A stretch of 5,208 nucleotides of DNA from NCBI GenBank assembly GCA_002323535.1, contig DCQT01000038.1:1-5208 (forward strand), written 5' to 3'. Below the pieces are notes generated by a model that worked only from the letters and a program-made list of their open reading frames with translations, did no database searches and was not told the origin of the DNA. This DNA comes from Bacteriovoracaceae bacterium UBA1511 (lineage in GTDB: Bacteria; Bdellovibrionota; Bacteriovoracia; Bacteriovoracales; Bacteriovoracaceae). Each line of letters begins with the position of its first letter. Positions within the stretch are counted from its first letter, which is position 1. The translations under genes were made by a program, and so were the position numbers. This document shows, one piece after another, positions 1-5,208 of the stretch.

Positions 1-59
1 GATTTACCATGGTCAATATGAGCAATTATAGAGAAATTTCTAATATTTTTTTGTTTCAT
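1..59 (-). CDS. lepA: Translation elongation factor 4 (LepA/EF4), N-terminal fragment
   Basis: Only the first 19 codons and two bases of the next lie in the window; the gene runs off the left edge. From the ATG at 59-57 the peptide reads MKQKNIRNFSIIAHIDHGK and then a codon starting TC. NIRNFSIIAHIDHGKS is the near-invariant LepA N-terminus, and AHIDHGKS is the G1/P-loop of the translational GTPases. LepA is a ribosome-associated GTPase that acts on the pre/post-translocation ribosome and is linked to ribosome biogenesis or to rescue under ionic stress. The start matches the usual family start. No other start codon lies in frame before a TAA 14 codons upstream, which is the stop of the preceding sensor gene. 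The Shine-Dalgarno is poor (GAG about 8 bases upstream). The 39-base gap to the sensor gene holds no terminator, so co-transcription is likely. IF-2, TypA and EF-G share the G1 motif but not this flanking sequence. Confidence 0.93.
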   Translation of the reverse strand, partial: MKQKNIRNFSIIAHIDHGK

Positions 60-98
60 GTAATGACTCTGCCAAAAGGCTTTAGAACAAATTAACGA

Positions 99-1310
99 TT
101 ATACAAATACTTCCGTGGACAATACCATAAGGTAGTAATCAAGGGAACTATCTTTCCCCCTGACAGGGATAACATTTGCGTAACCATTGAATAAGACTTC
201 TTCCTGCTCCGCAACTTCCCCGGCAATATCCTCACCTGACTCGTTTAGCTCTGTCCCAAGGACTCCATTTGAACCATTTTCATCGTCTTGCTTCGCCAAA
301 ATCTTGATTTCTGTATTTTCAATTTTAGTTCGTCTCTTAATAGCTATTTCAAAAGATTCACGAATTGACTGAGGAACAAGAGCCTCTTCCATACTCTTAC
401 CGATAACGTCCTGGGACTCGAAATTAAGAATGTCGTACATTTTGTTATTAAGGTAAATAAGCTGCCCTTCTGCATTCGAAACCAAAACAGGTTTTTTAGT
501 CATATTAGCAAGCGTATCAAACTTTCTTCGCTCCACAGAAATCCTGTCCGTTCTTAGTTCATCGAATACCTTAAAAGAATGAATCATTTTATTCATTTCA
601 CGAGCAATCTCGCCGATTTCATCGTCTTGATTGTAAAAAATAGAAACGTCAAAGTTACAATCTTGAAGCTCTCTAATCGCATCATTAATTTTTTTAAATG
701 GCAGTGCAATTTTCCCTGGAACAACAAGGCCCAAAACAATCGTGCCAAGAAAACCAATGATCAAAACAATCATCATATTTTTTTTGGTCTCAACGATAAT
801 TTGCTTAATATTTTTATCTTTTTTCACTTCTTGTGAGATTTGAATATCCTGTAGGTCAGAAAAAGTTTCAAGAATTTTATCTGACAGGTCGCTAATTGAA
901 GCCATTCCAGCGTTATCTCTGCTGTAAATTGTGGCCTTCGATAAAACGACCTTTAATGAATCAACATAAGAGATCATCTTTGCGACGGTTTTTTTGACTT
1001 CCGGATCCTCGTAATAACCATCTAAGGTGTGGAGAAGGCTACTAAAACTCTCGCAAGAGTTTATTATTTTTTGAACTCTTTGTTCATTTGCTCCTCTGGA
1101 TAAAAGCTCTCTTTGACGTTTAAGAATTAAGACCGCCGAAATCCTAATTTCATCTGTTAGCATCGAAACTCTATTGGACTTAAAAGTAATTTCATCAATA
1201 TCTTTATTAAGAGAGTTCAAGTACTGAAAAACAGAAAATGATATCAGAAGCACCACCGCATTCGCGACGATAAAACTAATAGCTACTCTGTTTCTAAGTG
1301 ATAAATTCAA
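99..1310 (-). CDS. Membrane-bound HAMP-PAS sensor protein without output domain
   Basis: This 403-residue protein has the layout of a bacterial transmembrane receptor. TM1 is about residues 9-31, a mostly helical periplasmic region follows at about 32-177 (four-helix-bundle style, as in chemoreceptors and many histidine kinases), TM2 is about 178-198, and HAMP is about 199-250 with the typical P204 and the DDEIGEIAREMNKM stretch at 229-242. A PAS domain follows at about 262-400 (core from KPVLVSNAEGQLIYLNN, closing strand around VIPVRGKDSSLDYYLMVLS). The protein ends there: no histidine kinase, GGDEF, EAL, cyclase, phosphatase or methyl-accepting signalling domain follows, and lepA begins 39 bases later. 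A strongly acidic insert (341-371: 11 acidic, no basic residues) interrupts the PAS domain. The start is TTG at 1310-1308. An in-frame TAG lies seven codons upstream with no other start between, and the next Met is residue 50, beyond TM1. It sits 14 bases after ktrA, so it is probably in the K+ operon. Its signal and partner are unknown. Confidence 0.9.
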   Translation of the reverse strand: MNLSLRNRVAISFIVANAVVLLISFSVFQYLNSLNKDIDEITFKSNRVSMLTDEIRISAVLILKRQRELLSRGANEQRVQKIINSCESFSSLLHTLDGYYEDPEVKKTVAKMISYVDSLKVVLSKATIYSRDNAGMASISDLSDKILETFSDLQDIQISQEVKKDKNIKQIIVETKKNMMIVLIIGFLGTIVLGLVVPGKIALPFKKINDAIRELQDCNFDVSIFYNQDDEIGEIAREMNKMIHSFKVFDELRTDRISVERRKFDTLANMTKKPVLVSNAEGQLIYLNNKMYDILNFESQDVIGKSMEEALVPQSIRESFEIAIKRRTKIENTEIKILAKQDDENGSNGVLGTELNESGEDIAGEVAEQEEVLFNGYANVIPVRGKDSSLDYYLMVLSTEVFV

Positions 1311-1314
1311 TTCG

Positions 1315-1320
1315 TCCTCT
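1315..1320 (-). promoter_or_regulatory. Ribosome binding site supporting the TTG start of the sensor gene
   Basis: On the minus strand AGAGGA lies four bases before the TTG at 1310-1308. It decides the start: no ATG or GTG is available between the upstream in-frame TAG and TM1, and this SD-like element is at usable distance. It lies inside the 14-base gap after the ktrA stop codon. Confidence 0.65.
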
Positions 1321-1324
1321 TTAC

Positions 1325-2020
1325 TTAACTATCTTCTAAGTCACTAAACAACCTGTTAAAGTTTTTCTCACTACCAACTAGAACAACAACATCATTTTCT
1401 TCAATGGTGTCCATTGGCATGGGAGTATCATTGATATCTACCCTATAAGCACTTTTTCCTTCCTCTGTGATGAAAGGTACTCTTTTTTGAAGGGCCACGA
1501 TATTTAAGTTGTAGGTCTGCCTAATTCTAGATTCAACAAGTGTCTTTCCTTGGAAATTCTTACCTAACTTTAATTCAACAAGAGAGTATCCCGCGGCAAA
1601 ATTATACCTCTGAAGAACGTGAGGAGCGATAATTTTTGACGCCATAATTTCCCCCATCTCCTCTTCAACTTTTATAATTTCACTAGCCCCAATTTCTCGA
1701 AGAACGTCTTGATGTAAAACAGACGTTGCCCGTGCAATTACTCGCCCAACACCAAGCTTTCGAAGCATGGCAACGGCGAGGATACTTGTTTCGATATTGT
1801 CCCCAATTGCAACAACGGCAGTATCAACATCCGAAATGTTGATGGACCTCATTGCTCTCTCATCCGTGACATTAGCTGAAACAGCATGAGTCACTCTGTC
1901 TTTTATTTTTTCGACTAAGTTATCATCAAGGTCTACAGCGATAACTTCTGCACCCTTTTCGTAAAGACTGATGGCAGTCTTTGAGCCAAATGTTCCGAGC
2001 CCTATTACGGCGACAATCAT
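1325..2020 (-). CDS. ktrA: Potassium uptake regulatory subunit KtrA (RCK domain protein)
   Basis: A 231-residue soluble protein with a single RCK unit, about the length of known KtrA (roughly 220 residues) and half that of two-unit TrkA. RCK_N (about 1-135) is a Rossmann fold with the dinucleotide motif GLGTFG at 7-12, the acidic residue D30 at the end of strand 2 (VIAVD), HAVSANVTDE at 46-55 and VVAIGDN at 69-75. RCK_C follows at about 143-228. KVEEEMG at 117-123 aligns, from memory, with HPEKDMG of Bacillus subtilis KtrA, so E119 would match E125, a residue implicated in divalent cation binding. KtrA forms an octameric ring under the KtrB dimer and opens or closes it depending on bound ATP, ADP or NAD(H). 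The RCK_C domain is where c-di-AMP binds in some families; this cannot be judged here. The ATG has an AAAGG element six bases upstream (2031-2027). It lies 31 bases after ktrB, its obligate partner. Confidence 0.95.
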   Translation of the reverse strand: MIVAVIGLGTFGSKTAISLYEKGAEVIAVDLDDNLVEKIKDRVTHAVSANVTDERAMRSINISDVDTAVVAIGDNIETSILAVAMLRKLGVGRVIARATSVLHQDVLREIGASEIIKVEEEMGEIMASKIIAPHVLQRYNFAAGYSLVELKLGKNFQGKTLVESRIRQTYNLNIVALQKRVPFITEEGKSAYRVDINDTPMPMDTIEENDVVVLVGSEKNFNRLFSDLEDS

Positions 2021-2051
2021 AAAAAACCTTTAAGTTTCACTACGTTCCATT

Positions 2052-3794
2052 TTACCCGATCAAAATTTTTCCATCAGGGTAGTCAATTTTGCCCCCTAAT
2101 TTTTTCTGTTCGCCAATAGCTAATGCAAGCGTCAGAGGCCCTATCCGACCAATAAGCATAAGCAATGACAACGCCACCTTTCCAGCAACTGATAGGAATG
2201 GGGTTACACCTAAACTTAACCCCACTGTCCCGGAGGCACTTATTACCTCAAAAAATAAAGGTAAGAAACTCTGTTGAGTCTCAATTTTCATTAAAATTAA
2301 AATAAAAAAGGAGGTGATGATAATGGAAATAAAAGTTATTGCTGTGGCCCGCACAACTAATTGCGAAGGAATTCGTCTGTCAAAAAACTCGATGTCCTTC
2401 TTTCCAGACAATGTTGATCTGATCGATTGTAGTAAGATGGCAAGTGTTGTTGTCTTTATCCCACCACCTGTAGAGCCTGGAGAAGCACCAATAAACATAA
2501 ATAATGTCATTCCATAAATGGTGAAAGCGTTAAGACTAGTAAGATCGATAGTATTGAAGCCCGCAGTTCTCAAAGTTACGGCTTGAAAAAAAGATACTTG
2601 TACTTTGTCAGCGAGAGAATAAGAGTCTAAAGAGTTAAGAAACTCTCCAAAAAAGACAAAGCAAAATGAGCTAAAAGTTAAAAAGATCGATGTTGTTAAA
2701 ACAATTTTTGTGTGGAGAGACATTCTGACGAGCGCTGTTCTTTTAGAAATCATCTCCTTTAGTTCTTTTAGTACAATAAATCCTAGCCCCCCAAGAATAA
2801 CTAAAGCTGAGATCGTTCCGTGAACTAATGGATTAGTTGCATAAGACTCCAAACTATTATCAAAAAGAGCAAACCCAGCGTTACAGAAAGCCGAAATACT
2901 ATGAAAGAATCCGTAATATAACGAGGTCGTAAAATCAAAACCATCGTAAATAAATGCGAACGTCAGTATAACTGCCCCCCACAGCTCAATAATTAACGTA
3001 TAGCGAATAATATCGTTAATCATCGCCATAATATCCTCTAATGAAGACACACCTAATAGGTCTTGGCGGATTATTCTGTCTTTCATACCAAATGACTTTC
3101 CGATCAATACCATCATTGATGAAGATAGAGTCATGATTCCAAGGCCTCCAATTTGTATCAAAATTAGAACTATCGATTGCCCAAAAACGGTCAAATCATT
3201 ACCTACAGATATTGTCGATAAACCGGTGACGCACGTTGCAGAAGTAGCTATAAACAAAGCATCCCAAAAATTCAGGGACTCATCCCCCACAGTTGCTATC
3301 GGAATCATCAACAACAAAGCGCCGACTAAAATAATCCCCATGAATGAAGTCGTGACAATCTGCGCTGGTGATAGCTTTATATGCCTAAAAAATGACTGAA
3401 CTGGCGTTAGTACCTCTCCTAATTCCGTTACTTGATACTTTGGTATATCTGATTCATACAATGTAAGTAATGAGGACAAGAGATGAGCTGAAGACAACCA
3501 ATAGCAAAACTCTTTGTCACCTTGAGTTAAGACCATTGGAATAATCACTATTAATGAAAAAACATATTTTCTAAAAAAATCCTCTATATTTTCACTTAAA
3601 ATGAAATTTGAAATTATTGAGAGCACAATTATAAATGGAACTATTATCAGGAACGACCGATAAAATAAATCAATGTACCCAGAAGGAATACTCGAAGGTA
3701 TTTTCCCCAGAATATCCAACGAATACACTACGATAAACAGTCCATTTATGAACAATTCAACGATCAATGGTATTTTTTGATAGAGTCGCTGCAT
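2052..3794 (-). CDS. ktrB: KtrB/TrkH-family potassium transporter subunit with N-terminal membrane extension
   Basis: A 580-residue inner-membrane protein. Residues from about 130 to the end match KtrB throughout: four M1-P-M2 repeats, each with its selectivity-filter glycine, in CVTGL (G191), NAGF (G307), RTAGFN (G412) and GTVGL (G525). The gating-loop region of the third repeat carries GASPGSTGGGIKTTT at 436-450. The fourth repeat has GRIGPLT with the conserved R550, and the C-terminus YPDGKILIG matches the typical KtrB tail. KtrB dimers conduct K+ into the cell, often Na+-stimulated, under control of the KtrA ring. Typical KtrB proteins are about 450 residues; this one has about 130 extra at the N-terminus, with hydrophobic segments near 9-29, 41-65, 77-92 and a weaker one at 97-112. 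The ATG at 3794 is the first in-frame start after a TAA eight codons upstream, but it has no recognisable Shine-Dalgarno. Its frame is intact. TrkH is the alternative name, but a single-RCK partner next door favours Ktr. Confidence 0.95.
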   Translation of the reverse strand: MQRLYQKIPLIVELFINGLFIVVYSLDILGKIPSSIPSGYIDLFYRSFLIIVPFIIVLSIISNFILSENIEDFFRKYVFSLIVIIPMVLTQGDKEFCYWLSSAHLLSSLLTLYESDIPKYQVTELGEVLTPVQSFFRHIKLSPAQIVTTSFMGIILVGALLLMIPIATVGDESLNFWDALFIATSATCVTGLSTISVGNDLTVFGQSIVLILIQIGGLGIMTLSSSMMVLIGKSFGMKDRIIRQDLLGVSSLEDIMAMINDIIRYTLIIELWGAVILTFAFIYDGFDFTTSLYYGFFHSISAFCNAGFALFDNSLESYATNPLVHGTISALVILGGLGFIVLKELKEMISKRTALVRMSLHTKIVLTTSIFLTFSSFCFVFFGEFLNSLDSYSLADKVQVSFFQAVTLRTAGFNTIDLTSLNAFTIYGMTLFMFIGASPGSTGGGIKTTTLAILLQSIRSTLSGKKDIEFFDRRIPSQLVVRATAITFISIIITSFFILILMKIETQQSFLPLFFEVISASGTVGLSLGVTPFLSVAGKVALSLLMLIGRIGPLTLALAIGEQKKLGGKIDYPDGKILIG

Positions 3795-3802
3795 TACATA
3801 AT

Positions 3803-3832
3803 AATATATCGAATATTACATTTAGTTTTTAA
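3803..3832 (-). promoter_or_regulatory. Possible sigma70-type promoter for the ktrB operon
   Basis: Reading leftwards, TTAAAA (3832-3827, 4/6 to the -35 consensus) and TATATT (3808-3803, 5/6 to the -10 consensus) are separated by 18 bases. Transcription would begin about seven bases after the -10 box, within a few bases of the ktrB ATG at 3794. That gives a leaderless or nearly leaderless mRNA and would explain why ktrB has no Shine-Dalgarno. The region is very AT-rich, so chance matches are likely and an upstream promoter remains possible. Confidence 0.4.
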
Positions 3833-3875
3833 GGGGTCTTGTTTTCCTATAAAAAATAACTTTTAACAAGCACCT
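3833..3875. repeat. Imperfect inverted repeat between the divergent promoters (candidate operator)
   Basis: The arms are 3833-3843 (GGGGTCTTGTT) and 3865-3875 (AACAAGCACCT). They match at 8 of 11 positions, including an exact six-base inner core, CTTGTT/AACAAG, with half-site centres 27 bases apart. The repeat falls between the -35 boxes of the leftward and rightward promoters, where a shared regulator could act on both. There is no T-run, and the 21-base loop is AT-rich, so it does not look like a terminator. A chance match is quite possible. Confidence 0.3.
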
Positions 3876-3879
3876 ACTT

Positions 3880-3908
3880 TTGCCACACTAGGTCATTCCG
3901 TTTAGAAT
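3880..3908 (+). promoter_or_regulatory. Sigma70-type promoter for the TPR lipoprotein-rodZ operon
   Basis: TTGCCA at 3880-3885 (5/6 to TTGACA) and TAGAAT at 3903-3908 (5/6 to TATAAT) are separated by exactly 17 bases, the optimal spacing. The predicted start of transcription is near 3915, giving a leader of about 25 bases that contains the Shine-Dalgarno at 3929-3934. It is the best promoter match I found in the window. Confidence 0.65.
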
Positions 3909-3928
3909 TATTCTTGGTTATCTACAAT

Positions 3929-3934
3929 GAGGAG
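3929..3934 (+). promoter_or_regulatory. Strong ribosome binding site of the TPR lipoprotein gene
   Basis: GAGGAG lies five bases before the ATG at 3940 and is complementary to the 16S rRNA 3' end. It fixes this ATG as the start, in agreement with the signal peptide that begins at residue 1. Confidence 0.8.
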
Positions 3935-3939
3935 TATTT

Positions 3940-4767
3940 ATGAAAACTGCCATAAGTCTATTTATCATTCTCAGCCTTTTTGGGTGCTCTACCAGCAAGG
4001 AAAAAAAAATAACCCTCAAAAAAGCTGAACTTTACTATGGGCATGGTACGGAAAATCTCATCTCAAAAAATTACTCTGAGGCATTAGAGTTTCTAATAAA
4101 GGCTAATGAGCTTGATCCAAGTAATTCTAAAATCATCAATAATATGGCGATGGCATATTACTTCAAAAAGCAAAAAAAGACCGCAATCAAGTTACTTCAA
4201 AAATCAATAAAACTAGATCCAAAAAACTCTGATGCAAAAAATAATCTTGCCAGCATTTATGTGGACATAAACAAGCTTCCAGAAGCAAGGGCACTTTATG
4301 AAGAAGTAAAAGAAGACCTAATCTACCCTCACCAATATAGAACATTTTATAACTTGGCCGTCATCGCCGAAAAAGAGAAGAGGTTAAATCTGATGATCAG
4401 CTACCTGGAAAAATCAGTTAAAGAAAGAGAGGACTACTGTCCAAGTCATATAAAACTTGGAAGGTTTTATCTCTCTCAAAAAAAATATAGCAAAGCGATT
4501 AAAAGCTTCAGGCAAGGATCCAACGGTCTTTGCTACAAGTACCCAAATTCTACCTACTATCTTGGGTATACTTGGGAGCAAATTTCAGAAAATCAAAAGG
4601 CAGTAAATAAGTACATGGAGCTAATTTCCAGCTTTCCCAAATCAAAATTTACCAAAATGGCAAAAATTAGACTACAAAAGCTAACGAAAGATGACCCTAT
4701 CCTTGATTTAAGGCTCAAAAAACATGATACTCCTCAGAGAACAGAGTTGGAATCAATTGATTTTTAG
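3940..4767 (+). CDS. TPR-repeat outer-membrane lipoprotein, PilF/PilW-like
   Basis: A 275-residue protein that begins with a short lipoprotein signal peptide: MKTAISLFIILSLFG, then the lipid-carrying C16 in the lipobox LFGC (F at -2 is less common). Ser at +2, not Asp, predicts outer-membrane sorting. About six tetratricopeptide repeats follow: roughly 28-62, 63-96, 97-130, 133-166, 167-202 and 204-236. The second is the most canonical (NNMAMAYYFKKQKKTAIKLLQKSIKLDP). The charged tail 250-275 is not repeat-like. PilF of Pseudomonas is a six-TPR lipoprotein of similar size (about 250 residues) that pilots the type IV pilus secretin PilQ to the outer membrane. The size, lipobox, repeat number and the RodZ-like gene 16 bases downstream (as in the gammaproteobacterial pilF-rodZ pair) support a PilF-like role. 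TPR lipoproteins are common, however, so the function is inferred and no symbol is given. It has its own promoter and a strong RBS. C167 and C198 could form a periplasmic disulfide. Confidence 0.88.
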   Translation: MKTAISLFIILSLFGCSTSKEKKITLKKAELYYGHGTENLISKNYSEALEFLIKANELDPSNSKIINNMAMAYYFKKQKKTAIKLLQKSIKLDPKNSDAKNNLASIYVDINKLPEARALYEEVKEDLIYPHQYRTFYNLAVIAEKEKRLNLMISYLEKSVKEREDYCPSHIKLGRFYLSQKKYSKAIKSFRQGSNGLCYKYPNSTYYLGYTWEQISENQKAVNKYMELISSFPKSKFTKMAKIRLQKLTKDDPILDLRLKKHDTPQRTELESIDF

Positions 4768-4783
4768 ATCTTAAGGGTAAAAC

Positions 4784-5208
4784 ATGTCTCAAATTAACCA
4801 AACAGTTAACGATCAAAGCGAACCAAAAAAAGAAGAAGGTAAGAAAAATACCTCTACCGCATCAATTGATCAAAAACTAGAGACACCAAAAAAAGAAGAT
4901 TCTCTTTCGCTTGGTAAATATCTTGAGCAAAAAAGAATCGAAAGCGGTTTTTCCATAAAGCAAATATCTATTGAAACCAAAATCAGCGAAAGAATTCTGG
5001 AGAATCTTGAAAAAGAAAACTTTCAACAACTTCCAAAAAAAGTTTATCTAAAGGGGTTCATAAAGAACTACTGTGACGTTTTAAAGGTTTCTGACCAGCA
5101 AGCCCAAAATTTATTAGAAAAAAACTTCCACCAAGACTCAACAAAGCCAAATATCGAAGGTCGGTTTAGTAATCACGATGAGACAGAATCCTCTAAAAAT
5201 AAATTTAT
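4784..5208 (+). CDS. rodZ: RodZ-like cytoskeletal HTH protein, N-terminal part
   Basis: Open from ATG 4784 to the right edge (141 complete codons plus two bases), so the C-terminus is missing. Residues 1-40 form a hydrophilic Lys/Glu/Gln/Thr-rich, probably disordered leader. Residues about 41-112 match the RodZ-type helix-turn-helix (HTH_25): LGKYLEQKRIESGFSIKQIS, then ETKISERILENLEKENFQQL, P84, and the signature VYLKGFIKNYCDVL at 87-100, which parallels TFLRGYIRSYARL of E. coli RodZ. In RodZ this domain contacts MreB in the cytoplasm, a single TM follows, and a periplasmic domain completes the protein; all of that would lie beyond the window. RodZ couples the MreB cytoskeleton to rod-shaped wall synthesis. 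AAGGG at 4773-4777 is six bases before the ATG, and the 16-base gap to the TPR lipoprotein gene indicates one operon. A cytoplasmic regulator with the same HTH family but no TM is the alternative that cannot be excluded here. Confidence 0.8.
   Translation, partial: MSQINQTVNDQSEPKKEEGKKNTSTASIDQKLETPKKEDSLSLGKYLEQKRIESGFSIKQISIETKISERILENLEKENFQQLPKKVYLKGFIKNYCDVLKVSDQQAQNLLEKNFHQDSTKPNIEGRFSNHDETESSKNKF

Noticed and set aside
71..80. Palindromic GCCAAAAGGC between the sensor stop and the lepA start as a possible terminator hairpin
   Set aside because: The stem is only three GC pairs around a four-base loop and no T-run follows on the minus strand, so it is unlikely to stop transcription.
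57..101. Sensor and lepA are in the same reading frame, separated by one TAA and 13 sense codons, suggesting a possible read-through fusion
   Set aside because: Same-frame placement occurs one time in three by chance. LepA has its canonical start at 59, and a single TAA gives no sign of programmed read-through.
187..372. Plus-strand ORF of 61 codons opposite the sensor PAS region
   Set aside because: It is antisense to a convincing HAMP-PAS coding frame, has Ser/Pro-rich low-complexity translation, and no family resemblance or ribosome site was seen.
579..836. Plus-strand ORF of 85 codons opposite the sensor HAMP/TM2 region
   Set aside because: Asn/Phe/His-rich composition typical of a complementary-strand shadow; the opposite frame carries recognisable HAMP and TM segments.
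3133..3399. Plus-strand ORF of 88 codons opposite ktrB, and a similar one at 2089-2277
   Set aside because: Both lie opposite conserved KtrB pore repeats and show no signal, domain or convincing start context.
3795..3939. c-di-AMP (ydaO-type) riboswitch upstream of ktrB, as found before some K+ uptake genes
   Set aside because: The intergenic region is only 145 bases, is shared with a rightward promoter and leader, and shows no multi-helix structure or recognised conserved motif. The likely transcript start leaves no leader to hold a riboswitch.

Overview
The window is AT-rich and densely coded, with two divergent gene blocks facing away from a 145-base intergenic region (3795-3939). The organism looks like a Gram-negative bacterium: there is a lipoprotein with a PilF-like TPR array and a RodZ-like protein. 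The low GC, the many Lys/Asn/Ile codons and the mix of a KtrAB potassium system with a PilF-RodZ pair would fit a Bdellovibrionota/Bacteriovorax-type or other delta-like lineage. That placement is an inference from general impression and was not computed.

Minus-strand block (read from 3794 down to 1): a KtrB/TrkH-type K+ channel subunit with an unusual N-terminal membrane extension (2052-3794), the cytoplasmic RCK regulatory subunit KtrA (1325-2020), a two-TM HAMP-PAS sensor with no output domain (99-1310, TTG start), and the first 19 codons of lepA, translation elongation factor 4 (1-59), which runs off the left edge. Gaps are 31, 14 and 39 bases with no visible terminator, so the four genes are probably one operon. 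KtrA would gate KtrB according to bound nucleotide. The sensor may feed a periplasmic or cytoplasmic signal to its neighbours. LepA is a ribosomal GTPase whose benefit has been linked to high intracellular ionic strength, which makes its place beside a K+ importer suggestive.

Intergenic region 3795-3939: a good sigma70-type promoter drives the plus-strand block. A weaker promoter facing left would start ktrB transcripts almost at the ATG (leaderless). An imperfect inverted repeat lies between the two -35 boxes.

Plus-strand block: a lipoprotein with about six TPRs resembling PilF/PilW (3940-4767), followed after 16 bases by a RodZ-like HTH protein (4784 to the right edge, incomplete). The pilF-rodZ order is also known from gammaproteobacteria. 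Both products would act at the envelope, in pilus secretin assembly and MreB-linked cell shape.

No mobile element, CRISPR array, tRNA or rRNA was seen. The most unusual points are the output-less sensor in a K+ transport operon, the K+ transport/EF4 linkage, the extended KtrB, and the SD-less ktrB start.
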